Positions 34,487 to 46,800 of a stretch of 64,000 nucleotides of DNA are shown here, in pieces. A model generated the notes under the pieces. The model made no database searches. It was not told the DNA's origin and worked only from the letters and a program-made list of their open reading frames with translations. The stretch comes from Prinsepia uniflora. Its lineage: Eukaryota; Streptophyta; Magnoliopsida; Rosales; Rosaceae. The translations under genes and the position numbers were made by a program. Each line of letters starts with the position of its first letter. Positions within the stretch are counted from its first letter, which is position 1. The stretch covers positions 40,511,651 through 40,575,650 of the forward strand of contig CM064867.1 in assembly GCA_032719365.1 (NCBI GenBank). Direction: 5' to 3'.

Positions 34487-35790
34487 AGGATTATTATGGT
34501 AGTTGGACATGGATAATTAGAGGATTAGATAATAGTAGATTATAATGAGTGGATAAATTATGGGAATTAAGCCTAACGCTCATGTTGATATTAGTGAACC
34601 TTAATGGTAGATTATGATGAATAAAAGGATTTATGGAAATGTGAAATAGGTGCTTAGTTAAGGACTTACATATATGGTTATTATGACGTAACAGTTATTA
34701 CCTTAATTACTATATGATTGTGATTTATACTGTGCAATGTAAAATTGATAATATAAGAAATATGTTCCTAATGTAAATATCATATTCGTACATAATTTTC
34801 ATACTTGTTTATAATTTGTAATATTTGTTGATAAAAAAAAATTATTTGTAAATATCTCAAAAAAAAATTCCGAAAACAAAAGAATTCCAAATAAAAAATA
34901 AATAAAAATTCTCAAAAAAAAATTCCAAAAAAACAAAATTCATAAAATTCTCCAATAATATAAGGAATAATTCGTTTTTCAAACTAGTCTCAATTATATG
35001 TGGATCACTTGTGCTCAAAGTTTAGATCTTGATCTTTAATGGAATAGGTGAAGTTTCATTTGTTAACATACTCCTAAACCCTTCATCGCCCCTTAAAAGT
35101 CATGAGGTTGGGGCGGAGTTTGTTAACACTTGAGTTATCTTTGAACAAATACATGTCTGCCCTTAGTGAGAAATTTTCAAGGAGATGTCTAGGACATGAG
35201 ATAATGCATGCTATAGGCCAGCTCTGAGAAGTAAGATTTCGGAGTTCCAAAATCGTGTTCGCACTAGGAAGTCGGACTTTGGAATTCTAAAATCATCTTC
35301 CCCTTGCATGTATTCTATCTACATGGTCACATTCGACTTGCCCAAATGGGGACGATGGTTCGAAATCCAAGCTAATGACTTGGGCCGCACAGACGTAGAA
35401 GTCTCCATCTAAACTTTGAAGCTATATGACCCATATATAACTTTGAGTTCCCAACATATAAATTTTTTCCTATTAAATGTTCTAGAGTTGTATGAATCCC
35501 AAAACTTTTTTCTTCAAAATCTTATTTTCAGAAACGGTAGCTCCCATTTTGGTTACTTTCTCCTCAACCCTTCATGATGTGTGGATTTCATCACCACATA
35601 CTATAGACTCGAATTTATGGACATGAAGTTGGGGCAGAGATTGTAAACACTCGAATTTGGTAAACCTCTATTTTGAAAACTTCCATCGGTTGGTTATGGT
35701 GTCTAGGAGGGTTATGATTGGTGACAAATGGGGCACTAAGAAAGAGAACTCCAATGGAGTACACACCCGGCCAGGTTATCCTCGGGGTGT
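34487..35790. other. Unresolved AT-rich sequence between LTRs
   Basis: No gene is seen. It includes A-rich runs (about 34830-34930). A phrase 'gttggggc(g/a)gag(t/a)ttgt(t/a)aacact' occurs at about 35110 and about 35630, in similar surroundings each time, so part of the stretch is an imperfect duplication with a period of roughly 520 bp. It should continue the sequence broken at 21826. Confidence 0.4.
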
Positions 35791-38401
35791 TGTAACGACC
35801 CGGAAATTCGAAAAAGGAAAATTTGGAAAATTTGAAAGAAATGACGATTTTGCCCCTGGTTATAAGGGCCGAAAGTTGAATTTTTGATCGGGACCTTGTT
35901 TGGAGTTTCTGAAAGTACCGTTGGATAGGTCTTGGGATGCTGAATCCGTAGACAGGCGGCATGCGTCAATCGGAGGTCGGACGTGAATGTTATGGGTCTA
36001 GAAATTTGAGGGGCATTTTGGTAATTATGAAAGGAAGGGAAAAATTGTAAATTGGGCTGAAATTGGCTGATTCAGCCGTGATTGGTGACTCATTAGGCTC
36101 AGTAAGTGTCATCTGTCACTGGGAACATTGAATTAGTGGCAAGTGATTGTGTGTGCGGTGTGTGAATTGGTTAAGTGCAAATTATAGGGAACTAGACCAG
36201 TGTGTATCTTAGGGGACAACAACCAAAAACAGAGTATGAGCAAAACCATAATTGACCTCAGGACAATTGAACCCGATCTGAGAACCTGAGCTTGTTTGAG
36301 AGGGTGAATTCGTGAGTGGAAAGAAAGGAGAGGGAAGAGAAGAGAACTGGCAAACACCCTAAGAACTCGAGAAGGTGTTTTTGACATTAAGAATCGAAAT
36401 TTGAGTTTGAGACGTTAATTGGACAAACTCAGCTTGAATTAAGCTTCTGGAGGAAGGAACGAGTTGAACTACCATTGAATTCGAAGGAAATTGATGAACA
36501 AACACTAAGAACACACCTTGCAACATCTTCGAATTGTGGAGGTTGAGTTCAAGTAATCGAAGGTAAGAAATCTTGAAATTGGTTTCGAATTCATGTTTAT
36601 AATGAAGATATGATACTTCCTAGGTGATTAATTTAAGGAAATGGCGTGAAATTGGGTGGAACCCGATTAAGAACCCATCGGGTATTCACTTCGAGTCGAG
36701 TGATTTGAGGACCAATTTCATGAAATCAACGATATAGATCCAAAATTAAGCTTACTTTGATGCATATTAATGTTTGAATTGTCGAAAATGAATTCGAGTT
36801 GACTGAGAACTAACCGGGTTGAATCGTGGGCTACCAGACGTGTTTGCAGGCCAGTCGGGTGAGGAAGACGACTGTGCAGGGTACTGTAGCACGCGCGTGT
36901 GTTTCACGTGCAGCCACTCACGGTGGCGCGTGAGGGCACGTGGGCACGATTTCCAAGGTTAGTTCAACATGTCTTTTGTTCTATGCAATGAAACGAACAT
37001 TTTAGCGTTGGTTTCGAGTCAATCGTAAACCGTTTTGATATTGTTTCGTGGGTCCGAAAGTTTATGTTACGTTCTTAATTCATAATAAATTCTTGGAAAA
37101 TTATGGGAAGTTAATATGATGTTAATTAAGTCATTAGTGACCCTGAGTAATGATTTTGGACAGGATTTGAGATTCTTGGAATGTACGGGAAATTACGGAA
37201 ACGTGTGCAGCTCGGAAAGCGAGCAGTTTAGACGGTGTGTGAGTGGACGCTTGTTTTATAAACTGATATGCATGCATAGTTAAATGTTTTATATGATTTA
37301 TTGCATAATTTGGATTGCAATGATGTCATGGTGATTTGGCATGAATATTAGTGATTTAATGATTATATTAATCGGTCTATCAGGCACGTTTTATGAGGAA
37401 TGTGCAAATGATATTTTGGGCTAGGCCCAGAGTCAAAATGGTTTCAAAAAGGATATTTTGACTTAATTGATGAGTCAAGGATGATTTCTGGATTATTTTA
37501 ATGTTTCGAATGAGATTTTACCAATTTACGTGTAAATGGTATTTGGGCTTGAGACCCAGTCGGGAATGATTTTGACTTGGTTTGAAGTCAAGGATTTGAT
37601 TGACATGTTTTGGGATGTAATCCCGGAATGGTTTTCATTTTGATTGTGAGTGCCCAGACAGTCGGAGCTAGGGGATCACCCAGACGACCGGAGCTTGGGG
37701 GATATGATTGTGAGTTGTTTCTATGGTAAGCCAGCTTCTCGAATGCGACTGAGCCTGGATGTACCACTCGGATGTGTCTGAGCCTGGGGATGTGTTCGCC
37801 CAGATGTGACTGAGCCCGAGGGTTGGCCCAGATGTGTCTGATCCCGAGAAAGTGGCTGGATATTGGCCTACGCGTAGTGCGGATGTGATTGTGTGATTGT
37901 TTATGCACTTATGAATAGTGCGGATTGATTGATTGGTTGATTGTACACTTGTGAGTAGTGTTGTTTGATGTTGATTGGGATTGTGTACTGGTATTGAGTA
38001 CGAGTTTTTGGTCTTTGTGGCCAGGTGATTATGTTTTTATATGTTTGGCTTGAGAGCCGGAATGTGATACTTGTTATGTGATTTGGCTGGAAAGCCGGTG
38101 ATTTTTATCCACATATTTTTCTCTATGCATGCATGGTTTGATAAACTGGAGGGTAAATGAGGTATTTTGAAATGCGTTTTAAATGATATTATTTTTGTCC
38201 ACTCAGGCCTTTTTTTTATGACCCTTCAGGCCGTGGTACGAAGTTCGGGGCTGATCGAGAAGTGGATGCATGAGCGAAAATCAGTGCAATTATCCCTTAT
38301 CTGACAGGTGCTGAAGGGTAGTTTCAGGACTTCAGTTGACTTGTCAGACGGGAGTAGGACCAGACACGGTTATCAAAGTCCAGTTGGGACGGGTCCTGTC
38401 A
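35791..38401 (+). mobile_element. 5' LTR (2.6 kb) of a chromovirus-like element
   Basis: It runs from TGTAACGACCCGG to GGGTCCTGTCA and is followed by a primer site and a gag frame, so it is the 5' LTR of a once coding element. It has the CGCG inverted repeat (about 36893-36950), GTGAGTGGAC (37239-37248), a mini-repeat array of 'cccagatgtg(a/t)ctgagcc' units (about 37665-37855), TGCATGCAT (about 38131), GTCCACTCAG (38197-38206, one base off the usual) and CTTCAG ending at 38229. The 3' LTR is not in the window. Confidence 0.88.
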
Positions 38402-38404
38402 AAT

Positions 38405-38416
38405 TGGTATCAGAGC
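38405..38416 (+). other. Primer-binding site (tRNA-iMet)
   Basis: TGGTATCAGAGC begins 4 bp after the LTR end (38401) and 30 bp before the gag start. Confidence 0.92.
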
Positions 38417-38445
38417 ATTTGGTTACTGATTTCTGTTGTTACGTT

Positions 38446-38980
38446 ATGCCTCCGAGACGTGCGCCCCGTGCACAGCCTGACGATGAGAGAGACAAGGACA
38501 AGGTTAGAGAAGGCCCATATATTGAGAGAGCTCAGCGGTTAGGAGCCACTGTGCTTCGTGGTGAGCTGGGCCCGGATGGTGCCGATGATTGGATCACTCG
38601 TTTAGAAAGGATTTTTGAAGTCATGAGATGTCCCCCGGAGGACATGGTGTTATTAGCCACTTTTCTTTTGGATGGCTATGCCTACAGGTGGTGGCATGGT
38701 TTGCAATTGACTGGATGGGATGCCCGTACGTTGGCATGGGAAACATTCCGAGAGCGATTTTTGGATCAGTTTTAGCCCCGCTTATTTCAGAATGCTAAAG
38801 AGGTTGAGTTCCTTCAATTGCAGCAGGGGGATCTGTCAGTGGCCAATTATGAACAGAAATTCTTGCACTTATCTTGTTTCGCTCCTCTGTATGTGGCAAA
38901 TGAGGAGGATAAATGTCGAAGATTTGAGCAGGGATTGAGGAATGCAATACGAGGCACTGTGGCAGTAGGCTCGTATTCTA
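38446..38980 (+). pseudogene. gag: Chromovirus (Tekay/Del-like) gag, N-terminal part, truncated
   Basis: The start MPPRRAPRAQP is typical of Tekay-like gag. The capsid region follows with DDWITRLERIFEVM, LLATFLLDGYAYRWWHG, then a premature stop (TAG, 38773-38775) after FRERFLDQF, and then the same frame goes on with EVEFLQLQQGDLSVANYEQKFLHLSCFAP and RRFEQGLRNAIR. These are the standard blocks of the retrotransposon gag domain (WW, F..L.QG..SV..Y...F..L). The frame is cut at 38980 by the next LTR, so the zinc knuckle and pol are missing. Confidence 0.92.
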
Positions 38981-41576
38981 TGTAACGACCCGTTCCGTAA
39001 ATCAAGATTAGATTAGTGTTAAGGATGGACTAGTGCAGTTAATCGGTGATTAGTTGAAGGCGTGCGGACGTACGGTACAAAATGACGATTTTGCCCCTAG
39101 AATGGGTAAAATATTGACTTTTCGATCGGGCGGTCAAATGGACTTTGACCGATGACTGTGACGTAGTTTGGGACGTCACGAGTCCGTAGACAGGTGGCAC
39201 GTCCGATACGGACAATCAGAGAAAAAGTTATGGTGTTCGGAAGGTCAAGGGCATTATCGTAATTTAGTAAAAAAAGGAGAAATTATTGACTTTTTGTTTG
39301 ACCCTTAGTTTTCACGCAAACCAAGGACCGTTAGATAGGTCTCGACGTCTTGAGTACAACGATAGGCGGCATGCTGTCATCGGACGTCGGACGGCTAAGA
39401 GATGGGCCCAATGGGGGATAAGGCCACATCGGACGTCGGACGGCTAAGAGATAAGGCCACATGGGGAGTTGGGATTGTATATTTATGACTGTGCCCACAG
39501 GGTGTGTGACACCTAGTACAATCCTAGAGGCTTCTAGCCTATTTTGGTGTGCACGGTTACATTTTAAAATTTACTGGGTAATGGTTCAAAGGGAGAAAAC
39601 AGAGACTGTGAGGCCGTGGGATAAAATCGATCCATTCTAGTGAGTGTTCTGAGGTTCCCTTGTGTTTGAGTGAGAGTCTAAAGGTGTGTGATCGTGTTGA
39701 GATGAACTAGAGATTAGTTGTGTGTGTGTGTGGTGAGAAACTCAATGAAAACAGAGAGAGTCGAGGGTCGTAGTGCAGCCACAATCGATCAAATTGAGCT
39801 ACTTGGGTCTGAGGGACTGTTTAGGCGACTGAGGATCACACAGGTGAGTTCCCGGTTTCCCCTGTTTTCCCATTTCGGTTCAAAACAAAAGTCGTGGAGT
39901 TTGGAGCTTTGTTGACTATTCTATTGGTTCTAATAGCTGAAGAACGTTGTTTTCGACCCGAGGAGTCGAACCTGTGGCTGAGAAGACGACTGGTGGCCGA
40001 AAACCGTGACTGGGACTTTCAGAGGTTTAGTTCGAGTTATGGACGGTAAGATTTCATGGTTTATTTCGTGTTTTAGTTCTGTAAATTGATCATAGAAGAA
40101 AGGATGAAACTAAGAGAATTCAATGGACAGAGATTGGACTGAAAACGGGTGAAAATCGGCCGCGCTGGCTCGGTTCGACTGGACTGGTCTGAACCGGGTT
40201 GGCTGGAGGTTGAAGATGAACAGTGACTGGGTACGTGGCTCCCACGTGTAGCCCCTTTGGACGGCATGTGAGGGGGCTTGGAGCATGTTCTGGGGAAGTG
40301 TCCAACATGGTTTTCACTCTAATCGATGTAACGAACATTTTAGGACAAGTTTCGAGACGATCGGACATCTTCTCGATATGTTTCGGGAGGTCCGAAGGTT
40401 TTAGGGCTCGTATAAAAATAGGTAAAAATTCAGGTAAATTACGGTACTTTAGTATAAGCTTTTTGAAGTAGTTAGTGACCTCGTTACGGGATTTGGACAG
40501 GTTCGGGAAAGCCGAGGATAGCAGAATGATCGGGAACGGCATAGGTGAGCGCGTATCGAGGCGACTATGCTATAGTCTGTGAGTGGACTTTGCTATCTAA
40601 CTTGTGAAGCATGCATATATGTTTTAATATGTTTTCATACGTGATTCTATGATTTTCTTTATGATCTTGATGGTTTACAGTTTTGCACGTTTTTCGAGGT
40701 ATTTCACGGAATTTCACGTTTTACGAGATTTCGAACGATCTTGTGATTTGACGATGGTTTTAATGGTTTGATTTCGGATTTGAAATATGAATTGCTTTCA
40801 ATGAGTTGAAAAGGATTTCGAAGAAGAGATTTTGGGCTTGTAGCCCTGTTCATGAGATTGAGATTTCGGTTTTAAGATTTGGAAAGGAAGTCTGGATTTG
40901 GGTTTAAAGACACGTTGATATCCCGTGAAGGCCTGGTTATTGCGCATTGTGTTTTGAGTTTAAAGACTCGGGTGCACTTGAGATCCAGTAAACTTGTATG
41001 ATTGATATTTTCATTGGTTTTTCACTGGTTTTCACTGGTTTTGGGCTGTGGCCCGGATGAGTAGGATTTGACGAGTTTTGGGATTGAGTTCTCGAATTTT
41101 GAGATTGATTTGAGATTAGAGGTTGAGGCCTGGATTTGAATAGCTGATTTGACTCGGGTTTCTAAATGGTTTTCAATGATGGTTTTTGATATGAGTGGTT
41201 TCATGACTTGGATTTGATATGCATGCATTGATGGTTTTTAAATGGAGGGTATAAATGTAATTGTTTTATTGAACTGTTTTTGAATTACACTTTATTTTTG
41301 TCCACTCACAGCCTTTTCGTGTTTTTTTGATACCCTCCAGGTTGTTGCGGTACAGGTTGTTGGTCGAGAGAAACGGAGACATCACACCCGCGATCCACAG
41401 CGGTTCGGTGCACTCTGGGAAGTCCGGCTACTTTGGGATGGTTGGATCGAGAATCCCTTGTCCGACTCACGTGTCACATGGAGGTTGGACGTCAGTTTAG
41501 CCTTCATGTCATGTGTAAGTTAGACGGGATCAGGATTTAGCCCTTAATTTCGGGGGATTAAGGGTGGGTCTTGACA
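38981..41576 (+). mobile_element. 5' LTR (2.6 kb) of a second element, inserted in the gag
   Basis: It runs from TGTAACGACCCGTTCC to GGGTCTTGACA. A primer site follows, so it is a 5' LTR rather than a solo LTR. It contains the ACGT block (about 39155-39185), the CGCG-type region (about 40231-40275, partly decayed), GTGAGTGGAC (40579-40588), only two GAGTTTAAAGAC repeats (about 40908 and 40957), GTCCACTCAC (41300-41309) and CCTCCAG ending at 41340. A local duplication of 'catcggacgtcggacggct' occurs at about 39377 and 39428. No matching 3' LTR was found. Confidence 0.87.
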
Positions 41577-42219
41577 ATTGGTATCAGAGCGAGGTTTCGT
41601 GTGTTTTGAGCGAGGTTTGGTTCCCAGAGTCGTTGGTTCGTTGACATAGGTGATGTGAGGCTACTGTGGATGTGATGTCTCAACGCGGAATAGCCTGACA
41701 GCAACCTGGGTACGATAGTGATAGTACATTCGTTGTGGTTTGTTAGTAGCGATTGTTAACGTCAGAATGATAGTCGCTCGATACGCGGTACGAGGTATGA
41801 CGTACGATGGCATAGGACCAGAACGATTAGTGCGTTGACGCTGGTCTTGCTTGAAGGTTGGACCATAGGGACGGAGATACGTCAGTGTGATTAACCTGGA
41901 TGGTAGCTGGTGAGCTACGATTGAGTAGGCTAGTCAGCCTGTGGGGCCTAATAGGAGCCTGTTAAGCTGGTGGTACACGTGGGCCGAGGAGGCCGGTTGA
42001 TGGTGGCCTGTTGGGCCGGATGGTGTTTGGATGTTGACAGTATGGATTGGTGACCTTTTGGACAATTGGGTTGAGTTTGGAGTCGTGCGGCTATGAGTAG
42101 CCGGATGCCGTAAGTGTCAGGGTTTAGGAACTACTTTGAGATTCGAGGGATTGTCCCCCTAGTGCTGGATACTAGTTGATGTTCGTGAGTAGAGTCATGC
42201 TAAAGATTGGTCTTAGTCG
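41577..42219 (+). other. Non-coding interior of the second element, left part
   Basis: It has a primer site TGGTATCAGAGC (41579-41590) and then G/T-rich sequence without a recognisable frame. It resembles the beginning of the LARD-like interior at 25517. It is broken at 42219 by a solo LTR and resumes at 45814. Confidence 0.75.
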
Positions 42220-45200
42220 TGTAACGACCCGTCCCGGAATTCAGGATTAGATTACTAACTAATCATGATTAGCGGGGTTAATCGGTGATTAGTTGGGCGA
42301 ATTCGGGCGAACGGTGCAAAATGACCGTTTTGCCCCTAGTCGTGGGCAAAACGTTGACTTTTTATTCGGACGGTCAAATGGACTTTGACCAGTGACCGTG
42401 ACGTAGTTTGGGACGTCACGAGATCATAGACAGGTGGCATGTTCGATTCCGACATTCGTGGTGAAAGTTATGACGTTCGGAAGTCCAGGGGCACTTCCGT
42501 AATTTGGACGGATTAAGGGAAAATGTTGACTTTTGACCGGGAGGTCCGATGGCCGAGGACCGAGGACCGTTAGGAAGGTCTCGATGCCCCGAGTACAACG
42601 ACAGGCGGCACGCGTGAAACGGACGTCGGGTGACCAAGTTACGGGTCACGGAAGGTGTGGGGCAATTTGGTAATTTGTCAATTGAGGGCAAAACGGTAAT
42701 TTTGGCTGTGTTCTGGGGACAGCCGTGTAGGGTGTCGGTTCTTTCTCTGAAAAACAGAGCACGGGTGATTTGTTTAGGAACAAATTGCTGGGACTTGGTG
42801 TAGAGAATTGTTTATACCTTAGGTGGAAGACAGAATCCACGGGACAAGTGAGGTGCAGGGCACGGTTGTTCCTCCATTTCTGGGTGTCGCTGGAAATGGG
42901 AGACAGAGCATTGGAATTTTCCTTTCACACTGAGCAGTGCACGGGCGACAGGTAATGTTGGTTCGAATTGGCTAAATCAGTTGCTAGGGAGAGAGAGAGA
43001 AGCAGAGTGGACGTTTTGGTGAGGAGGAGCGGGGGAGTCTGAGTGGAAATGCACCCAGAAACCCGAAACTGTGTTTGATCAAATTCAAAAGTTCAATTCG
43101 AAATGTAGGCCAACCCAAGAACACTTATGACTTAATTCAGTCTTCTGGGACCTCCCTTAGTCGATCCAGATCGTGGGATCGAAGCTTGAAGCCCTGGGGG
43201 AATCTTGGACAGACACGACGGAGTTCAAAATTGGAGGGAAAATCAGAGTTCGAATTATGCGAGGTATTGGACGAAACCAGGGACAATGATCATCTTCTGG
43301 GATCAGCAGGAACTCAGCCACAATGAATTCGAAGGAAAACGATCCCAGATTGGCCAAGAACCGAACCTCCTAGTTCTGAGGATTGTCGAGCTTGCGGATG
43401 ACTACCTACAGGTAAAGGTTTGTGAAATTGGTTGCGGTTTATTGTTTGTATGGGTCATATTAAGCTCGTGTCTAAGCTAATTCGAAAATGGAACCGTGTT
43501 GGGTGAGTTCCAGAACTCGACCTGTCGACTGTTCGAGTCTGGGGTCGATCGATTTAGCCTATGTTGAGGCTAATGGATGACATAGAACTGGAATTAAATG
43601 GTTATAGAAGAAGTTAGGATCAAAAAGGAAAGAAATTGATTGTGAATTGATCGCTATCTAACCGGGTTGTCACGCGGGTTGCAGGACCCGTTTGCAGAGG
43701 AAACGGGCGAAGAAGGCGAACTGTTCACCGTCACTGTAGCAGGCGCGTGGGTGTCACGCGCAGCCGCTTGCGGCGGCGCGTGACGGCGCGTGGTGCCGAT
43801 TTTCAAGGTGAGTTCAAAACGACTTTTGTCCTATACAATGTAACGAACATTTTAACGTTGGTTTCGGATTTTCCGGACACCGTCTCGATGTTATTCCGAG
43901 GGTCCGAAGGTTTAGGTTACGTTTTTAAATAACGAATAATTCCCGGAAAATTATGGGAAATTAGTATGTTGTTCTTTGACACCCTAATGACCCGGGGATG
44001 TGTTTTCAGACAGGATTCGGGTTTTCTGGAAATGTCGAAAATAACGGAACCGCGTGCGGCGCGAAACCGAGCCCTATTGGACGGTGTGTGAGTGGACGTT
44101 GCTTTCTAAATTTAATGCATGCATAAATTATTTCTATGATTTATGATTATGATTATAAGTGGTGATTGATTTTGATTTCCGTATTTATACGTATTCGATT
44201 CCCGTATTTATACGTATTTTTACAATACATGTGAAATTACACGTACTTCGAGACTATGGTCACTCGTGTGCCTATTGATGGTTTAATGAAAGAAATTATA
44301 TGAAATGGGTGTAAAATGATTTAAGAAGGTTGTTTATGATTTGCGAGTGTGACTTACGGTTTTGACACGTTTTTCGAGAAAGTTCCGGATTTGCACGTGT
44401 TACGAGATTTTGAGTTATTGTGATTTGATCACTGTTGACATTTGAATTGGGGAATTAAAATGAGACTTGTGATTTTGAGGATTTTAAATGTGGGTTTTGA
44501 GTATGTTTTGCTGGGATTGTGATTTTGGTAATTATGATTGTGGGCTTGATGTTTCGATAATGAGAATTGAGAAATGAAGTAATTTCAAGGAATTAAAATG
44601 GGCTTGAAAATGGTGATTTCGGGCTTGATGCTCGGGGCATAAAATAAATTTTAACGAACGAGGTTTCGGTTTTCGGAAATTTAAAGAGGATTCTTGGTTT
44701 GGGTTCGGGATGATGCTTCCGGATGCCGGCTTACGGAATCATTATTGCGAACTCGAATTCGGGAATGAAAAAGGATTTAATAAAGTGATTTGGTCTGATT
44801 TTGCATGCCCCGTGTTTCGCGATAATTTGATTATGTTGGCAAAGTCTGATTTGGGGAAAATGAATGTGGAAATTCGGACCATGGGTCCTGTTGTGAAAAA
44901 TATGATTTTGGGGATGGATCCCACGTTGTCGTGATTGCTAAACTGTTTTGGGGTTTAAAGACCCGTTGAAATCTGCTTCGGGTTTAAAGACCCGTTGTTG
45001 TGTTTGAAAACTGTTTTGGGTTTAAAAACTCGCTGCTATTGCTGGAGCACGTTTTGAGTTTAAAGACTAGGTTAATTGATGACGGGGGAGGGCCCTTAAT
45101 GAGTTTAAAGACTCGTGAGTTTAAAGACTCGGTTACTATAATACCCCCGAGGCCTATTGATTACGTTCTGAGTTTAAAGACTCGTTGATATCCCGGGAAG

Positions 45201-45808
45201 GCCTGTTTATGCGCATGGTTTTGAGTTTAAAGACTCGGGCGCACTTGATATCCAGCAAAATGATTGACTTGTGATTTATTGATGATTTCTGATGTTTCAG
45301 TTGAGTTGGGCAGTGGCCCGGTATATGGTTGTTAGTTTTGGATCATGTTGTGCATTTGATTTGATTTGTGGTTTGGGCTGCGGCCCGGTGATTACGATTG
45401 CGGGCTAAGACCCGGTGGTTGAGAAAGGAAAAATGATTTTGAGATTCATACGAGTTTTCCTTATGTTGGAACTTGATACACAGTTTTTCTTATGTGGAAA
45501 ATGTTAACCGATTGCGAAATGATTTTTATATGCATGCATTGGTTTTTACGCGGAGGGTAAAAACGTTTGTTGTAACTATTTTGCTAAACTGATTTATTTT
45601 TGTCCACTCACACCTTTTGGTTTTTATTGACCCTCCAGGTCGTGGCGCGTTGTTCGAGGCTGTACAGGGGGCGGAGGCATGAGTAAGTACGTGTGGCTAT
45701 CCCTGGTTTGGCAAGTACTGAGGGTAACTTGGGATTCTCAGTCATCTTGCCAGACGGGATCAGGACCGGGCACGGTTATCGATGCCCCTTCCGGGGGCGG
45801 TCCTGACA
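42220..45808 (+). mobile_element. Solo LTR, 3.6 kb, with perfect duplication
   Basis: It runs from TGTAACGACCCGTCCC to GGTCCTGACA, flanked by a perfect duplication AGTCG (42215-42219 and 45809-45813). It is the longest LTR of the window. It carries the ACGT block (about 42395-42425), the CGCG inverted repeat (about 43742-43792), GTGAGTGGAC (44088-44097), eight GRGTTTAAAGAC repeats (about 44950-45235), TGCATGCAT (about 45532), GTCCACTCAC (45602-45611) and CCTCCAG ending at 45638. There is no primer site after it. The host is the interior of the element that starts at 38981. Confidence 0.94.
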
Positions 45809-45813
45809 AGTCG

Positions 45814-46683
45814 GGTGTGACGACCCGAATGGAAAGGTTGTAGTGAACCAGTGACAAATACGGGTTTGGATAACCCGGATGATGGGGATGATTTGAGGAA
45901 CCCCGAAGGATGACTAGCCTGTATTGTGAGTGCTTGAGTAAGAAACCCCAGGGCAAGTGCTTAGTTTGGAAACCGCGAGTTAGGGTTTGTGGTAGGTAGT
46001 CGTGGTGGTTGGGCCGACTTACGGCCCAGATTGGAGATGTTGCTGCTAGGCGTAGCCTAGGTAGCGAATGACGCTATACGAGTCCAGTACGAGTGCGGCG
46101 TGGGTTGAGCATTTGGTTGCTCAGAGTTGCAGATTACGACAAGGGATGTTAGTTTCCTCGACTTGATCGTAGATTGAAGGTTTTGGCTCGATAAGAGCGG
46201 AGGTTCGGGATTGGTGTGTTGAGAGCACTAGATCGGGATGTTGTGCCACGAGCTGGGATACTTGTGCACAATACAATGGGTACCTCATGAGTTGAGGTTG
46301 TGATCAAGATTGAGATGCTATTGTCAGGAAGATGTGTTGACCATTGGTAGGTCATGTTTCGGGACGAACGGTCAGGATACCGTGAGGTGATCAGAGTAGC
46401 ACAGCGGAAGCGCGGTGAACCTAGGCTTCGTATTGGATCGGACTAGGTTTGACCGGTCGGGGTGGATGATACTGAGTGATTGAGGATTGAGGATGCCGAG
46501 AGTTGGTGACATGATGTGATGCGATCAGCAGAAGGAGTGATGGGTGACTATAACTGATCGCTATGAGATTATTGAAGAGAACCCACAATCTAGACGTGCG
46601 GTATAGAAGATTGACTAGATTTGATACAGTGGTCTGAAACTTATGCAATAGGATCCACTTAGGAGTGAGTGAATCGAGACTAG
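45814..46683 (+). other. Non-coding interior of the second element, right part
   Basis: It continues 41577-42219 after the solo LTR. It is G/T-rich and full of stops, like the LARD-like interior; I see no protein domain. It ends where a minus-strand LTR tip begins. Confidence 0.6.
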
Positions 46684-46800
46684 GGGCAAAAACATCATTA
46701 TGAACCATCCGTCCAAAAGTATCTAACTAATCACCGATTCTCTTCGTTAATCCGTCATTAAACACTAATATAATCCAGACTCCTAGGACGGGTCGTTACA
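46684..46800 (-). repeat. Tip of a minus-strand LTR
   Basis: The minus strand starts TGTAACGACCCGTCC at 46800 and runs through the 'atcggtgattagtt' phrase to a 'ttttgcccctagt' phrase, the first 117 bp of a family LTR. It stops at about 46684. Confidence 0.75.
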
